Below, in pieces: positions 31,731 to 44,479 of a DNA stretch of 64,000 bases. The notes beneath the pieces are model-generated. The model was not told where the DNA came from. It did no database searches and saw nothing but the letters and a program-made list of their open reading frames with translations. How positions within the stretch are numbered: the first letter of the stretch is position 1; the number at the start of each line of letters is the position of its first letter. The position numbers and the translations under genes were made by a program. The DNA is from Siphonodentalium dalli (Eukaryota > Mollusca > Scaphopoda > Gadilida > Siphonodentaliidae), in contig CP136061.1 in the NCBI GenBank assembly GCA_032622095.1, forward strand, positions 59,847,301 through 59,911,300, written 5' to 3'.

Positions 31731-34500
31731 TAGGTGTCGTTTACACATAGCCGGTGAGCGATCTTACGGGCGAACCCGTTAACCGGTGAAGGTTACTGCA
31801 GAGTGTTTTCATATCGCCGGCGAAGATACGCGTATATTCATGTGTCTCCTTTACTTGTTAATAGTTTTCCTTTTAGTTCTCACTGAACTGCAATATGATA
31901 TTGCTGTACACCTGTAAACATCTAGCCACTTCCTGCTAGAGGTATGGTTGAGCAGTATAGTGAAGTGAAACATTTTAGAAATGGAAATGCCGAAATTATT
32001 AATATCCAACTCAAACTTTCAGGTATTGCTATTGGTAATTTAAAGATATTTAAACAACATTGTTAAAGATTTGTTTGAGTGCATAGACAACCTGTGAAGT
32101 GAGTGTCGCACCAAAAGCATGGTCATTGTCAGTTTTGAGATCTTTTCGTCGCATACATTTACAAATTGGTGTCTAATTATTCGGATTGGATTTTATATTA
32201 TATATTATACTAGCAGGTTAGCCCGCCACTGGCGGCATTCGTCCCATGGCTTTGTTCGAAAAAGCAACTGCAACAGGTTCCGAGACACTTGTGCTGCATT
32301 TGTACCAAATTTCGTCAGAAACATGACATTTTTTTAATTATTTTGTTTTTTATTTATTTTGGTTTTTTATTTTTTAATATGAATTTAATGTTTTTAAAAT
32401 TTAATTATTTTTTTTTCTGAATTGTTTTTTTATTTTTAAATTTTTTTAATTTTAAATTGTTTTAATTAAATTTTTTGTTTCTGAGGAAAAATTTACCCGA
32501 TGAAATCCCCCCTTCCTAGGAACGACAGACAACGCATTCTTTGTTTTTTCTTTTTTTTTAACCTTCCCGTACCCGTCCTAATGTCGCGATAACATTGCAT
32601 TGAATTGAAAACAAACACTTCCCGTCGTGAAATCTCTGTACGATAACATTGCATTGAATTGAAAACAAACGCTTCCCGTCGGGAAATCTCTCTGCATAAT
32701 ATTTCGAGTCTGTAACATTGCATTGAATTGAAAACAAACGCTTCCCGTCGTGAAATCTCTCTGCATAATATTTCGAGCGACAGGCTACAGACTCCGTCAT
32801 ACAGATAAGTAGATAGCGAAAACGACGCTCTTTATATAGACACTGCGGAAAACGAACGCTCTTTATATATCAAAGCTATTAACTCCGAAGTGCCGATTGC
32901 GGTGATTTTGATGATTGGGAAGGGAGAAACGGTGCTCTGAGCTTCTCCAAAACGCGATCACGGCGGTGTCCGTGAAATTTTACACTTATATACGAAATTT
33001 GAGCTCAATCTGTCCAACCGTTTTCGATTCCATGAAGTACCCACACATACACACACACACACATATATATATACGGAAGTCTCAAAATATATAGTATAGA
33101 TATATAACTTTCAACATCACGAATCAAATGTGACACATTTTCCGTTTGCACATTATACAATAAAATATGTTTTTCATTTTACTTGGGCGTTCACCGTGCC
33201 CATGTATATTGGGCCGTCGCGATGTGGGGTGTCTCATCCCAACTTTAATCAAAATATTCAAAAGCTGGAAATTTCATACCTGACACGACATTAGTTGGAA
33301 ATTTGACATCAACAATATGTTGAAATTGTTCTCGTAGTTTTAATTTCCAACAATTTACCAGTGGTGATTTTTTTAGGCAACATTTGCTTAATTTTTGGCC
33401 AAATTGTTGGACTGAAATGGCCATCAGTTGGAAATGATCTTAGAGGTGTGTCAAGATTGGAAAATGTCCAACAATTGGAAATCTTAAGGCAAGTCTGGAT
33501 GCTAGGATTTTGCAATTTTCAGGGTTCAGATTAAAAATATTCTCAAAAATGGCCATAACCATGGTCGGTCGATAATATTATGTCTTGGTCCCGCCCCCGT
33601 TGTCAGTTAAACAGCTATCTAATTTAACTGAATCAAATCGGGGTTCAAGCTGCTTGACGTCAGACCACTAAACGTGTTAGGATTGGCAATTTCCAAGTTT
33701 AGACACAGGTTCAGATCTAAAGGAAATCGCTCAATACGGGGCCGCCTAGATGATTACTGTGAGTGGAAAGTTAGATTAGAGCCCAACGTTGTGCGTATAT
33801 GGATTTACGCGAACTTGTGAGTTTGGTAAGATTCAAGGTTTGGTGCAGTTGGAAATCGAAAGATGAACAGTCCAACACCTCCAAATCGGGCGCTCTATAC
33901 CCGTCCCTATGTATATATGTCCACGGCGCACTCAGATTTAGATTATTGCACTGATTGTCCATTAAGTTTGAATCCATTGAAACGTGCCATCCATTTCCTC
34001 CATATATATGAACATACATGTACATGAAGACGCACATTTAATTCCCTCGAATGCGCAACAAATGTACCATGCACATGCAGAGTACGTATACCATAATCAG
34101 TTAGTATTTATAATAATAGCTCATAATCAAGGTGTGTGACCACCGACGGACAGCTGATTAGAGACAATCAAACTGGCACACTGACCCATATGTACACAGG
34201 TGAGAAGCGGGCTGGTCTGTCAATGATTACACAATAATATTGTTCCGAGTTAATTGTTGAAAGGAAATCATCCATGACGGCATGACCCCAGATAAACATA
34301 TAACTTAACCGCAGAGCGAATTAGAATCCATACGACAATCAGGTGCTTGTACTAAATCATTTTTATCCAAAAGTTGAAAATCGTATAGCTGAGTATCCGG
34401 ATAGCTGTAATTCTTACCCGGCGAAGTATAACACTCTATTGTTATCGCTACCGGCTAAAGCGAATAGGATCTTCGCCGGCTAATGTAAAAACACCCCCTG
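31731..34500. mobile_element. Possible DNA element bounded by similar inverted ends
   Basis: The left edge 'ggtgtcgtttacacatagcc' followed by 'ggtgagcgat' and the reverse complement of the right edge ('ggtgtttttacattagccgg' followed by 'cgaagat') resemble each other over about 30 nt. The inner neighbourhoods also share 'gccggcgaagat'. The RTE-like retroposon at 32205-33105 would be nested inside. No transposase is seen, and two independent short elements would explain this equally well. Confidence 0.3.
32205..33105 (+). mobile_element. RTE-like retroposon remnant with internal 3-copy repeat
   Basis: It opens 'actagcaggttagcccgcc', the same opening type as at 37325 ('actagcagggttacccggcg'), and closes with 'ctgtccaaccgttttcgatt' and a (CA)n(TA)n tail at about 33045-33075. 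This layout is typical of RTE-clade LINE fragments and their derivatives. Between lies a poly-T-rich part and three tandem units (about 32590-32780) starting 'aacattgcattgaattgaaaa' in part and containing 'cttcccgtcg.gaaatctct'. No reverse transcriptase frame survives. Confidence 0.55.
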
Positions 34501-37281
34501 AGTAATGTTCTCTCCTGTGAATGTCACAATCTCACCTGGGTTCATCATCATTTGATCCATTTCATTAATTTGGATATTATGTGTAGGTACAGAAGAAATA
34601 CCTGGAGTGATGAACATGATTGTGAAATACAATGTGATACCTTCAGTTTCGAAGAAATAAAGTGTCGTTTTTTACTATATCTTAACAACGTAACTTCGAT
34701 TTTGCGGGGCGTCCACTTTAGTGAATTAAACAGAAAGACATTATTTTGTAAGATGTCATCGACAACACAACTTTCATCTAAATTCAACATCCCATTCAGC
34801 TTCACAGTTGTTTTTTCCACTGATGTTTCGGCGAACAGTCGCCAACATGAACTATACAATGCTCTGTATAGTTAACTAGAAAATATAGATACCTCTGGTG
34901 ATATAAATATGGTATTTTCAATTGAAAAGTTGGTGATTGAAAATGGAAGCAAACGTCGAACGCTCACGTGATTCGAAATTTCTAGTCCAAACTCGCTGTT
35001 TTTTGTACTAAGTTAAAGTTACGGTTGGCCTTGGCGGTGGGTATCCTGTGAAAATATTTCCACCCGTCAAAAACCGCCACAAACAGAAAGAACAACAAAA
35101 TGTAGACAGACTTTGTCCGTATACAAATAAGAAATATCGCATAAACAGTATGTTATTGTCATATTTTTTACCATTGTTATGTAAACAAAAGCATAAAAAG
35201 TAACTTTTCTGGTGTTTGTTTATATTATGATGGTAAACATAAAGAGCGTTCTGTGTGGGTGAATTCCTGATATGGAACGAATAAAGAGCGTTCATGCCAT
35301 TTGTGTGTGATTAGCGATCAGCATTGTGTTGTCTTATGTAACACAATCAGGCTCTTGCTTAGGTAAAATATAGTAAATCTTTATGATAACATGCTGTTTA
35401 TGCGATGGTCATGGTATATATGAACGAAACTGTATGCGTTTTAATGTTTTTCTGTTTACGGTGATTGGAACAAATATTAATATTTTCGACAACTAAGGCC
35501 TCACGTGCCTTTAATCTCATCGCTGTAAAAATCTATGAATAAATATTCGATATAATTTATTAATATTTATTATTACCACTTTAGAGCGCGTTCTCACGTA
35601 GACTAACTGTATTTTACCATATTTTATACAAGGGAGTCCAGGTAACTGATAACATGATTTCGAAGAACATCGATATGGGTTTTGTACTTAATTAGAGGTT
35701 TAATGCCTCAATTTCAAGATTCCTCTGACCTGAAGAAAAGCATATTATCCAGATTTGTCAACCGATTCACAAAATCCATTCACAAAGATGATCAGTACAC
35801 CCCATATATACATCATAACCAGTATTGGTTCGAATTGGCGACAACCAAACAACTGCCAAATTTTGACGCCTTCTCTAACATGGACACATGCGGCCGGATC
35901 TTGTTACGTCTTCTGTCTATGATTAACACGCTTACATAAACCAAATCCAGCTATCTTGTTTAGTTTAGGAGAATATCTATATAGAAGCACTTCCCCCACA
36001 ATATATTAATGACAGTTATCAACCGATTTACAGAATTCTTTGAGGAGGATCATCAATACGTCCTAGAGATACATGACTGAGATATGAATCTGTAAACCAA
36101 GAACGGACAAATTTCTATATAGCCGAAGTACCTATAACTATTATATGTCTATAGACATACGAGATTCCAGCTGTCTATCTCTAGAATTTCCTGAGATATA
36201 AGCGTTAACATGTGCTAAGAATAATAAATAATATTGGAAAAATAAAACAAAAATGAATAACAGTGTACATCGATGGTAAAACAATGACAGTATAATAAAA
36301 TGAGCATAGTAATGTATCTGTTAAAAAGTAACGAAATAAATGGGAATAAAATGAAAAAATGGTATTGAGTGTAACATAAAGGGACGCAACTCTGGTGAAA
36401 ATTGCGGGCGGAACCCGAATTCGAACTTGACCTGTATTTTGTGCTAGAAAACCCACATGCATACCGAATTTCAATCCATTCAGTCTAGAATTACTAAAAA
36501 TATCTGACCCGTATTTTGTGCTATTAGACATATGATCTCATATTTATTCATACGTGGTAAAGAAATAAAGGTGTTAATATGATCTAATCTTGATGTCAGC
36601 GAATATTGATTAATGCATAATGGAAGCAAATGATTTCACAATAGGCACGAATATAATTGACTTGTTTACGGGATTCACTCGAACATCAGCTGATTTCAGC
36701 AGTCTCAAGGATCAGCCGGAAGTAAACAAAAGCGTGCGATGTTGTCTATGATAAAAAGTGGACTATTTTGAATAATAAAGCATAAATTTTTAACTGCAGT
36801 TGTACGTAAATAAGTAATATTCTACTTGGTGGTGTATTCTATCTATGATTTCACCGCGTAGTCATCGCTTATAACATGGATAAATGATCACAAACTTGCC
36901 CAATTTCGATGAGTTTTCTGACGACGGAGAAATTAATAATGACAGTACACAAATTTACATTTTGTTTGCCTATTATAAAATATATAGATAAAACACAATC
37001 AGTATTCACGATACAACACTAAGGGGGAATTCACAACTATGAAAATAATTCTACCTAATAAAATTAATTTAGATTAAGATAAACAGAAAATGTAACAAAC
37101 ATAACATAAATACTGATTTCTTTTCCATAATTTGACATCGGAAATGTTGCATTGGATTGGCATAACGATGTTATTATCTATCAGTATTGGCTGTGGACAG
37201 TGACGTTTGTAATATATGTATTGGGAACAGGGTTAATGGATTTATTGATACGGCACGTTTGCTATATCGCGGAAGGATAGA
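33106..37281. other. Gene-poor stretch between repeats
   Basis: No convincing gene. The 33240-33520 part repeats 'ttggaaat' and 'ccaac' motifs like a worn MITE. Overlapping frames on both strands at 34548-34875 (about 105 codons each) carry no recognised domain. At 35577-35600 'accactttagagcgcgttct' matches the end motif of the foldback family at 22.4-23.8 kb. Confidence 0.45.
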
Positions 37282-38994
37282 ACGAGCAATGTTGTATTTA
37301 GACACGATTTTTTATAAAATTACTAGCAGGGTTACCCGGCGTTGCACAGGTTAAAGTGATGTGAAACCCTCTGCTGTGGACATTTGTTGGTAATAGAGAA
37401 TAATCTTGTTCAAACTCTTACACGTAGTCTCATAAATTGTATATCCAAATGGCATCACAAAACGTAATTCTTATACATGTATTATAAGTAATGGCTCACC
37501 TTGTCGAAGTGATTGTCACTTTGTTTATTACGACTAATTCGTCCCACGAATAAAGAAGAGTTTATTTATGTACAAACGAGCGTACTTCAGACGTTATCAT
37601 TTTTTAAATAGTACCGTCGGTGTGGTTGGATTTGTTGTTTTTTTTATGTATGATTGGTTTTCGGTATATTTTAATGGGATCAAAACATGGACATTAATTA
37701 AAAATACGACAATTACGTTTTACATAGAAATGTATAAATCAATCTAGTGGGTTAGACTAATAATTTTGAGGACACATTGTTATCAAATCTCCATGAAGAA
37801 ACAGACGTTTTAAAGAAATGAATAGGTACGCCTCTGTTCATGGTGCTATACTGGCTAATTATTCTCAGCTTAAAATAAATGTTGCTATATATCGGATACA
37901 TGTGCCCGATATGCTGAGCGATATTTTATGTTGTTCTAAAAAGATGAAAGAAATCCTATGTATCGGTCAGATGTACGCTTATCAAATGCCAGTAGTATTG
38001 GAGAATCGTGAAAAGTCATGTGCTACTGACTGTTTTCTTTTATCTCAAAAGAAACATAATTTGACTGCAAACTGTGACCACTAATTTTGAACAGGTCAAA
38101 ACATTTCAATCTCTCTTTAGTATCTTTTTGGACAATATCTTGAAAAGGAAAGACTCAATTTTATTATAACACATGATCGAGCCATTCTAACATGCCATGC
38201 TCTGACGTTTCAAGGTCCCTCGTTTTACAAGAATATGTATCTCCTAAATAGAATGACAAATACACTTTTAATGCTTTCTTCTATGTATCTAATTTTGCTG
38301 GCTCACTGTATGAATTCCCTGATTTCAGTCCCCATATAAATATGACAATTAGGAAGATATCACTGTTCAAGTTACTTAATTCGATCACCATTTGTCGAGG
38401 TTTTGAAATTTGAACGCCAAAAATTGCTTAGAACGAATTATGGAGATAACTATATTTAACTTTGGTGGATATCGGCGACAAAAACATTCTTGTCAATGCT
38501 ATTGCTCCTCCACTCTCCATCCCTGACCTAAATGCGCCAAATGTGCCGTCTTTTTAACCCACGTGATTTGATTCCGCGTATCAATGGAGAAGAACGTGTT
38601 GGAATTTGGTGGAAATTAGTGCTAAACATATTTGTATCTGATGATACCCCGCCTGTTTGGGGGTATTTCAGGAACGATAACTCTATCCGAAGTATATGAC
38701 CTATATTCTCAGCAGTACTCCTGTTGGTGTTAGTCTAGACAGTTTGACCTATATTCTCCGCCCACGCGTCGGTCTATGTGTATACCGGTTGGGCATGTCC
38801 CAAAAATTAAAAAAACTTCAAAAATTTCAAAAATTTCAAAAACTTCAAAAATTTCAAAAATTTCAAAAATTTCAAAAAATTTCAAAAACTTCAAAAGCTT
38901 CACAAATTTCAAAAATTTCAAAAACCTTTTTAAAAAAATCTAATTTTCCCAAAACTTAAAAAATTAAACAAAATTCAGTATTTAGTCAAAAATA
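37282..38994 (+). repeat. 1.7-kb direct repeat, copy 1
   Basis: It is 1713 bp long and nearly identical to 40336-42048. It starts 'acgagcaatgttgtatttag', includes the retroposon-like opening 'actagcagggttacccggcg', an 88-codon frame of no known family (37818-38084), a 'ttggtggatatcggcgac' block, and ends in 9-bp (aaatttcaa)-type repeats and 'gtcaaaaata'. Its last 310 nt or so correspond to the inverted ends of element 1, so this copy is the flank plus one terminal segment without the element interior. Confidence 0.9.
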
Positions 38995-39845
38995 GAGATG
39001 GAAACACTTAATAATTCGGAGTCAGATCATCGCTTATGACAAGATGATTGAGGCCCCATGGATTCAAATGAAATGACTATGTAAGCTCAATTGTTCCAAT
39101 AACGGAAGTAATAAAACGTTTGGAGTCTGGGATATCACTTGTTGAACATGCTTCCCAAATCTAGTGGTACTGAAAAGAATAGTGGATTTAAGTATTCTAA
39201 TATTCGTCAGTAGAATTCAAATATTTCCAGTTTCCAGACTGTTGGTAATATGTTTGGAATTGACCTACGTTGAATTGAGTACGTGGATATGAATATGAAT
39301 AATACTCACGCTATCTGATAAATTATTTGTATAATGATATTTGTTATGGGGGAAACAGGAAGACCCCCCCCCCCCCAGCAATATACTGAATTATTCTAGT
39401 TATATGTTAATTTATTGTACTATTCATATGTGTATTGTAAATAAAAATATCCTATCCTATACTACCTATGAATTAATTGTATATAATAATTAAGAGCTCT
39501 GATGTGATGGGCGTTATGTATACACTTATGGGGAAATAACTGTAATGTGCCACGTTAAAGTGGCACACAATTTTCTAGCCTTAGACCATAAAAATAAATA
39601 TCTCGATTATCATTGAGGGAATGAATTTAATGTTTTATTATTTATTTTCTGTGCACCATTCAGCGACCAAGAAAAGTCCCTCTCTATATACATAAATGTA
39701 TACATTGTACCATATATTAGTATTTACACACATGTGTCAGTAAAGTTTAATGACTGACTGCTGTAAAAATATTAATCAATTAAATTATTATTGTCTCAAA
39801 TTGTTATATTCACACCGCATGTGTCCACTTGAATGAGAAGATGAT

Positions 39846-39916
39846 CCTGTATAACTAAGCTCAGGAAATGTCAGTTAATAAAATTCACTGACATTTCCTG
39901 AGCTTAGTTATACAGG
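39846..39916. repeat. Perfect 29-bp-arm inverted repeat
   Basis: 'cctgtataactaagctcagg' plus 'aaatgtcag' is mirrored by 'ctgacatttcctgagcttag' plus 'ttatacagg' after a 13-nt loop. It lies in the 1.34-kb spacer (38995-40335) between the two direct repeats. The spacer otherwise shows a poly-C run near 39365-39377 and no gene. Confidence 0.9.
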
Positions 39917-40335
39917 GACAGAACCTCCAAGTGTGTCGTTAACTCTCTGCTATGGTGCTAATTGGATTATCATTGGACATTTGACTAATGTTCTTGAGAA
40001 AGGTGAATTCCACATTTCACTGTTAAGACTATGAGCAATTTGTGGGGTATCTTGGGTAAATAACAAACAAAAATAAATCTGAGGTGGGCCGGAATATCGA
40101 GGAGGGGGTGAATGATAATCTAGGTATTTATTTTTGTGGCTATAAGTTGAACCTAGTACATGCATGTTAAAGTGGCATGTCCCTTTTAATTTTGATTTTT
40201 AAAACTGATACGCTCGCTTTCTAAACCACAAAACCCTTTATATAATACCGGACATCTGTTCGGCTGCATGGTGATTCGTAAGGTATTGTTACACTTTCGA
40301 GTCATCGAAACTCCCACGGGGGTCTTTGGCCACAC

Positions 40336-42048
40336 ACGAGCAATGTTGTATTTAGACACGATTTTTTATAAAATTACTAGCAGGGTTACCCGGCGTTGCA
40401 CAGGTTAAAGTGATGTGAAACCCTCTGCTGTGGACATTTGTTGGTAATAGAGAATAATCTTGTTCAAACTCTTACACGTAGTCTCATAAATTGTATATCC
40501 AAATGGCATCACAAAACGTAATTCTTATACATGTATTATAAGTAATGGCTCACCTTGTCGAAGTGATTGTCACTTTGTTTATTACGACTAATTCGTCCCA
40601 CGAATAAAGAAGAATTTATTTATGTACAAACGAGCGTACTTCAGACGTTATCATTTTTTAAATAGTACCGTCGGTGTGGTTGGATTTGTTGTTTTTTTTA
40701 TGTATGATTGGTTTTCGGTATATTTTAATGGGATCAAAACATGGACATTAATTAAAAATACGACAATTACGTTTTACATAGAAATGTATAAATCAATCTA
40801 GTGGGTTAGACTAATAATTTTGAGGACACATTGTTATCAAATCTCCATGAAGAAACAGACGTTTTAAAGAAATGAATAGGTACGCCTCTGTTCATGGTAC
40901 TATACTGGCTAATTATTCTCAGCTTAAAATAAATGTTGCTATATATCGGATACATGTGCCCGATATGCTGAGCGATATTTTATGTTGTTCTAAAAAGATG
41001 AAAGAAATCCTATGTATCGGTCAGATGTACGCTTATCAAATGCCAGTAGTATTGGAGAATCGTGAAAAGTCATGTGCTACTGACTGTTTTCTTTTATCTC
41101 AAAAGAAACATAATTTGACTGAAAACTGTGACCACTAATTTTGAACAGGCCAAAACATTTCAATCTCTCTTTTGTATCTTTTTGGACAATATCTTGAAAA
41201 GGAAAGACTCAATTTTATTATAACACATGATCGAGCCATTCTAACATGCCATGCTCTGACGTTTCAAGGTCCCTCGTTTTACAAGAATATGTATCTCCTA
41301 AATAGAATGACAAATACACTTTTAATGCTTTCTTCTATGTATCTAATTTTGCTGGCTCACTGTATGACTTCCCTGATTTCAGTCCCCATATAAATATGAC
41401 AATTAGGAAGATATCACTGTTCAAGTTACTTAATTTGATCACCATTTGTCGAGGTTTTGAAATTTGAACGCCAAAAATTGCTTAGAACGAATTATGGAGA
41501 TAACTATATTTAACTTTGGTGGATATCGGCGACAAAAACATTCTTGTCAATGCTGTTGCTCCTCCACTCTCCATCCCTGACCTAAATGCGCCAAATGTGC
41601 CGTCTTTTTAACCCACGTGATTTGATTCCGCGTATCAATGGAGAAGAACGTGTTGGAATTTGGTGGAAATTAGTGCTAAACATATTTGTATCTGATGATA
41701 CCCCGCCTGTTTGGGGGTATTTCAGGGACGATAACTCTATCCGAAGTATATGACCTATATTCTCAGCAGTACTCCTGTTGGTGTTAGTCTAGACAGTTTG
41801 ACCTATATTCTCCGCCCACGCGTCGGTCTATTTGTATACCGGTTGGGCATGTTCCAAAAACTTCAAAAACTTCAAAAATTTCAAAAACTTCAAAAATTTC
41901 AAAAATTTCAAAAATTTCAAAAATTTCAAAAAATTTCAAAAAATTCAAAAAATTCACAAATTTCAAAAATTTCAAAAAACTTTTTAAAAAAATCAAATTT
42001 TCCCAAAACTTAAAAAATTAAACAAAATTCAGGATTTAGTCAAAAATA
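40336..42048 (+). repeat. 1.7-kb direct repeat, copy 2, leading into element 1
   Basis: Same unit as 37282-38994, offset by 3,054 bp, with only scattered substitutions. Here the 3' end continues directly into element 1, whose left inverted end is 41728-42048. The 88-codon frame (40872-41138) differs from its partner by two residues. That is too little change to judge selection, and I do not call it a gene. Confidence 0.9.
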
Positions 42049-42177
42049 TGGCTTGTTACCATTCATCGGAAAGCTCTGGGGGTACGGTGGTGAGCGCCAC
42101 CGAAAAAAGCAAGTGAGCGAGGGAAAAAAGAGAAAAATAACATGACATGTGGTACATACTACAATTTATTATATTAA

Positions 42178-43902
42178 CTATTCACTGTCACTTTCGTCCG
42201 AATTGTCATCACTTTCGTCAGATGTGTCATTTGTTTCGTCCATGAACTTTTCTAGCAATGGTCTGTACTTTAATATTGACATTTTCACTGCATCACGATC
42301 TTCAAAACCATTCTTCATATATTTGTCCACTTTATCCATGACACTGTTGTGCAGAGTCCCATTGCGCAGCCACATGTTCTTTATTATTGTCCAAGCATAA
42401 ACATTCATAAATAGCATCATGCCTTCAGTTTTAAGATCTGTACTTTTAAGGTCCTTGTCAGCTTGTACTTTTGCCTCTTTTTCTGTCGAGCCATTTTCCA
42501 TATACGTGTCCACGTTATCACTCCATGCTTCTTGTGCTTTATCTCTACTCTCATCACACAAACTTTTGAAGTATTCATCTTCATTCGATTTAATTTTCTT
42601 ATTCTGACTATCATCCATGTCCTCAGTTAATTTTCGTTTTAACTTATTTTCTTGGCACCAGTTTTTTACGTGTCTCTGGACATCATGCTGATCTTCGAAC
42701 AAAAGCCCGCAGTCATTGCAAGGGTACGACATGTCTTCTCGAATGCCTATGTTTTTATGGTTTTCTTTATTAATTTCATTGATCTCACCAGGTGTCCTTA
42801 TGTCCTTAGTATAGCCATTATGTTGACCCTGGGGCACAATATAATTATATGTCATGCCCTCCCGTTGACCAGGGAGATCTCTGTCATCATATTTCATCTC
42901 ATTCCGTTGATGCGGGCTATTGTTGTCATCACATTTGACCACATTCTGTTCATCTGGGTGCTCGCTGTCCTTATGGAGATTATATTTCATGCCATTCCAT
43001 TCACCCATATGTTGGTTCGTGTCCTCTTTTAGCACATTCTGTCGCAGCCGTAATGTGTCCGGGGTTGCGGCTTTTAAATCCACCAGTAGGTAACCGTACG
43101 GTTCACTCGTCGCTTCCGAAAACTCTCGCATCATACGTTGAGGGCATCCAGGATACATCTGTCTTGATAATGTTGAAATTAAACCCTTGTCAATTGGATG
43201 ATTGAACAATACCAAATATTGACAATTTCGTCGTTGCGTCGGATCTTTGTTGTAGTAAAAATTCTGGTTCAAACTTATCAAAGATAAGTTCAAATGGTGA
43301 CTTCCTTCGGAATGTAAATCACTAACTCTCTGGTCTTTTGATGAAGTTTGCATCAAGTCATCGAGTACAACTAGATTTTTATACTGGGGGTTGATAAGAG
43401 AATCCAAGTTTGCTGGTATTCCCCATACAAAGTTGACCTGAGGGGTGACGGTATACTTTATGTCATCATATAGGGGCTGCCAATATTTATAAAACCATAT
43501 TATTCTGTCAGGTGCGGGTGATATTTTTGAGGCAGACTTTTGTAGCAAGGTTTTCACGAAGTACGTCTTCCCACTAGATGTCGGTCCACTTACACATGCC
43601 GTGAATGGATGCTTGAAAATAAAATCTTCTTGGACATTGGCCATTGGATCATCAAAGCAGGATGTTATGTCGCTTTGTTGCTGTTTCCCCTGCTGGTGTT
43701 GTAGTATCTGGTGTTGCTGTAATGGCTGTTGTTGTGGCTGATGATGCTGCTGCCTGTTGCTGCTGCTGCTGTTTGTTGCTGCTGCTTGGTGCTGCTGCTG
43801 TGGGTGTCGGTTAACAAACTCAGTGTGCTTAGATTGTACATGTCTTATCAAATCATGGTTCCGCACATACTCACCAGAGCAAATTGAACACTGGTGCTTC
43901 AT
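42178..43902 (-). CDS. Zinc-finger A32-like packaging ATPase (virus-like)
   Basis: This 574-residue frame is intact. Residues 5-26 form a zinc finger with C-x2-C-x12-H-x4-H spacing, and residues 34-76 are Gln/His-rich. The ATPase starts near 93: Walker A GPTSSGKT at 106-113, Walker B NLVVLDDLM at 176-184, and the polar motif LISLNQNFY at 208-216, the layout of A32/FtsK-HerA-type viral DNA-packaging ATPases. Residues 300-365 hold four loose repeats with 'MKYDD'-type cores. A second finger (C395, C398, H411, C416) is C2HC. The C-terminal 130 residues are helical and end in an Asp/Ser-rich acidic tail. Expected role: ATP-driven DNA translocation. Fusion with zinc fingers and the C-terminal module is unusual. 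No introns are needed. Confidence 0.8.
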   Translation of the reverse strand: MKHQCSICSGEYVRNHDLIRHVQSKHTEFVNRHPQQQHQAAATNSSSSNRQQHHQPQQQPLQQHQILQHQQGKQQQSDITSCFDDPMANVQEDFIFKHPFTACVSGPTSSGKTYFVKTLLQKSASKISPAPDRIIWFYKYWQPLYDDIKYTVTPQVNFVWGIPANLDSLINPQYKNLVVLDDLMQTSSKDQRVSDLHSEGSHHLNLSLISLNQNFYYNKDPTQRRNCQYLVLFNHPIDKGLISTLSRQMYPGCPQRMMREFSEATSEPYGYLLVDLKAATPDTLRLRQNVLKEDTNQHMGEWNGMKYNLHKDSEHPDEQNVVKCDDNNSPHQRNEMKYDDRDLPGQREGMTYNYIVPQGQHNGYTKDIRTPGEINEINKENHKNIGIREDMSYPCNDCGLLFEDQHDVQRHVKNWCQENKLKRKLTEDMDDSQNKKIKSNEDEYFKSLCDESRDKAQEAWSDNVDTYMENGSTEKEAKVQADKDLKSTDLKTEGMMLFMNVYAWTIIKNMWLRNGTLHNSVMDKVDKYMKNGFEDRDAVKMSILKYRPLLEKFMDETNDTSDESDDNSDESDSE

Positions 43903-44052
43903 TTATACTTGACTAAAATATCTCGGGGGTATATGGCTTTCCTTTATACAAATGTTCCTTATAACCTCAAATATGTCCTGTATTGACGGCGGCTGCGTTT
44001 GCCGGCGGCGGTGGCATTTGTTCCACCGGCCTTTCAATAGCCTTCGAAAAAC

Positions 44053-44274
44053 TCATTTTAGTTCAGTGAATATGTCGTTTGGAGTTTCCTTTTTAACTTT
44101 TCCAATGTTTGTCTTCTTCGCTCTTCCTCCTTTTATCTCTTTAACTTTTATCTTCTTAGCTCCGGGTTTCCTTATAAGTTTTTCAGGTTTCGCTTCAGTC
44201 TTGGGTAGGTCCTTCGAGTCATCGTAGGGTACATATTTATTAAGATCAAAGTCATAATAGTACGGAGACCCCAT
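44053..44274 (-). CDS. Small basic protein of element 1
   Basis: A 73-residue frame lies upstream of the ATPase gene on the same strand. It starts MGSPYYYDFDLNKYVPYDD and then becomes very Lys-rich (KKIKVKEIKGGRAKK), ending near NDIFTELK. A short basic protein in this position could be a DNA-condensing or minor virion-type protein, but I recognise no family. Its stop codon overlaps a downstream ATG by the ATGA pattern, opening a 29-codon frame of doubtful value. The inverted arm lacks this gene. Confidence 0.5.
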   Translation of the reverse strand: MGSPYYYDFDLNKYVPYDDSKDLPKTEAKPEKLIRKPGAKKIKVKEIKGGRAKKTNIGKVKKETPNDIFTELK

Positions 44275-44479
44275 TCCGGCTAAAGTTCAAAGTGTACTCT
44301 GAAGTAGTAATTTTTATAGGCGCCAAATTACCATCCAAGACGTATACCCTTATAAACTGCGGGTCAGTCCTAGTAACGCGCACGTCAGCGCCGCCGGCGG
44401 CGGTGACAAACGCCGCCGGCGGCGGCGTTTGCGGCGGCGGCGGCTGTTGTTGTTGTAGTTGTTGTTGTTGTTGATATAA

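Noticed and set aside
32493-32800. Repetitive frames with 'FNAMLQ'-type repeats
   Set aside because: They arise from three tandem noncoding units inside an RTE-like remnant.
34548-34875. Overlapping frames of about 105 codons on both strands
   Set aside because: Neither has a recognisable motif, and long antisense frames are expected by chance in such DNA.
37818-41138. Two nearly identical 88-codon frames in the 1.7-kb direct repeats
   Set aside because: No known domain, and similarity follows from the recent duplication of the whole segment, not from protein constraint.
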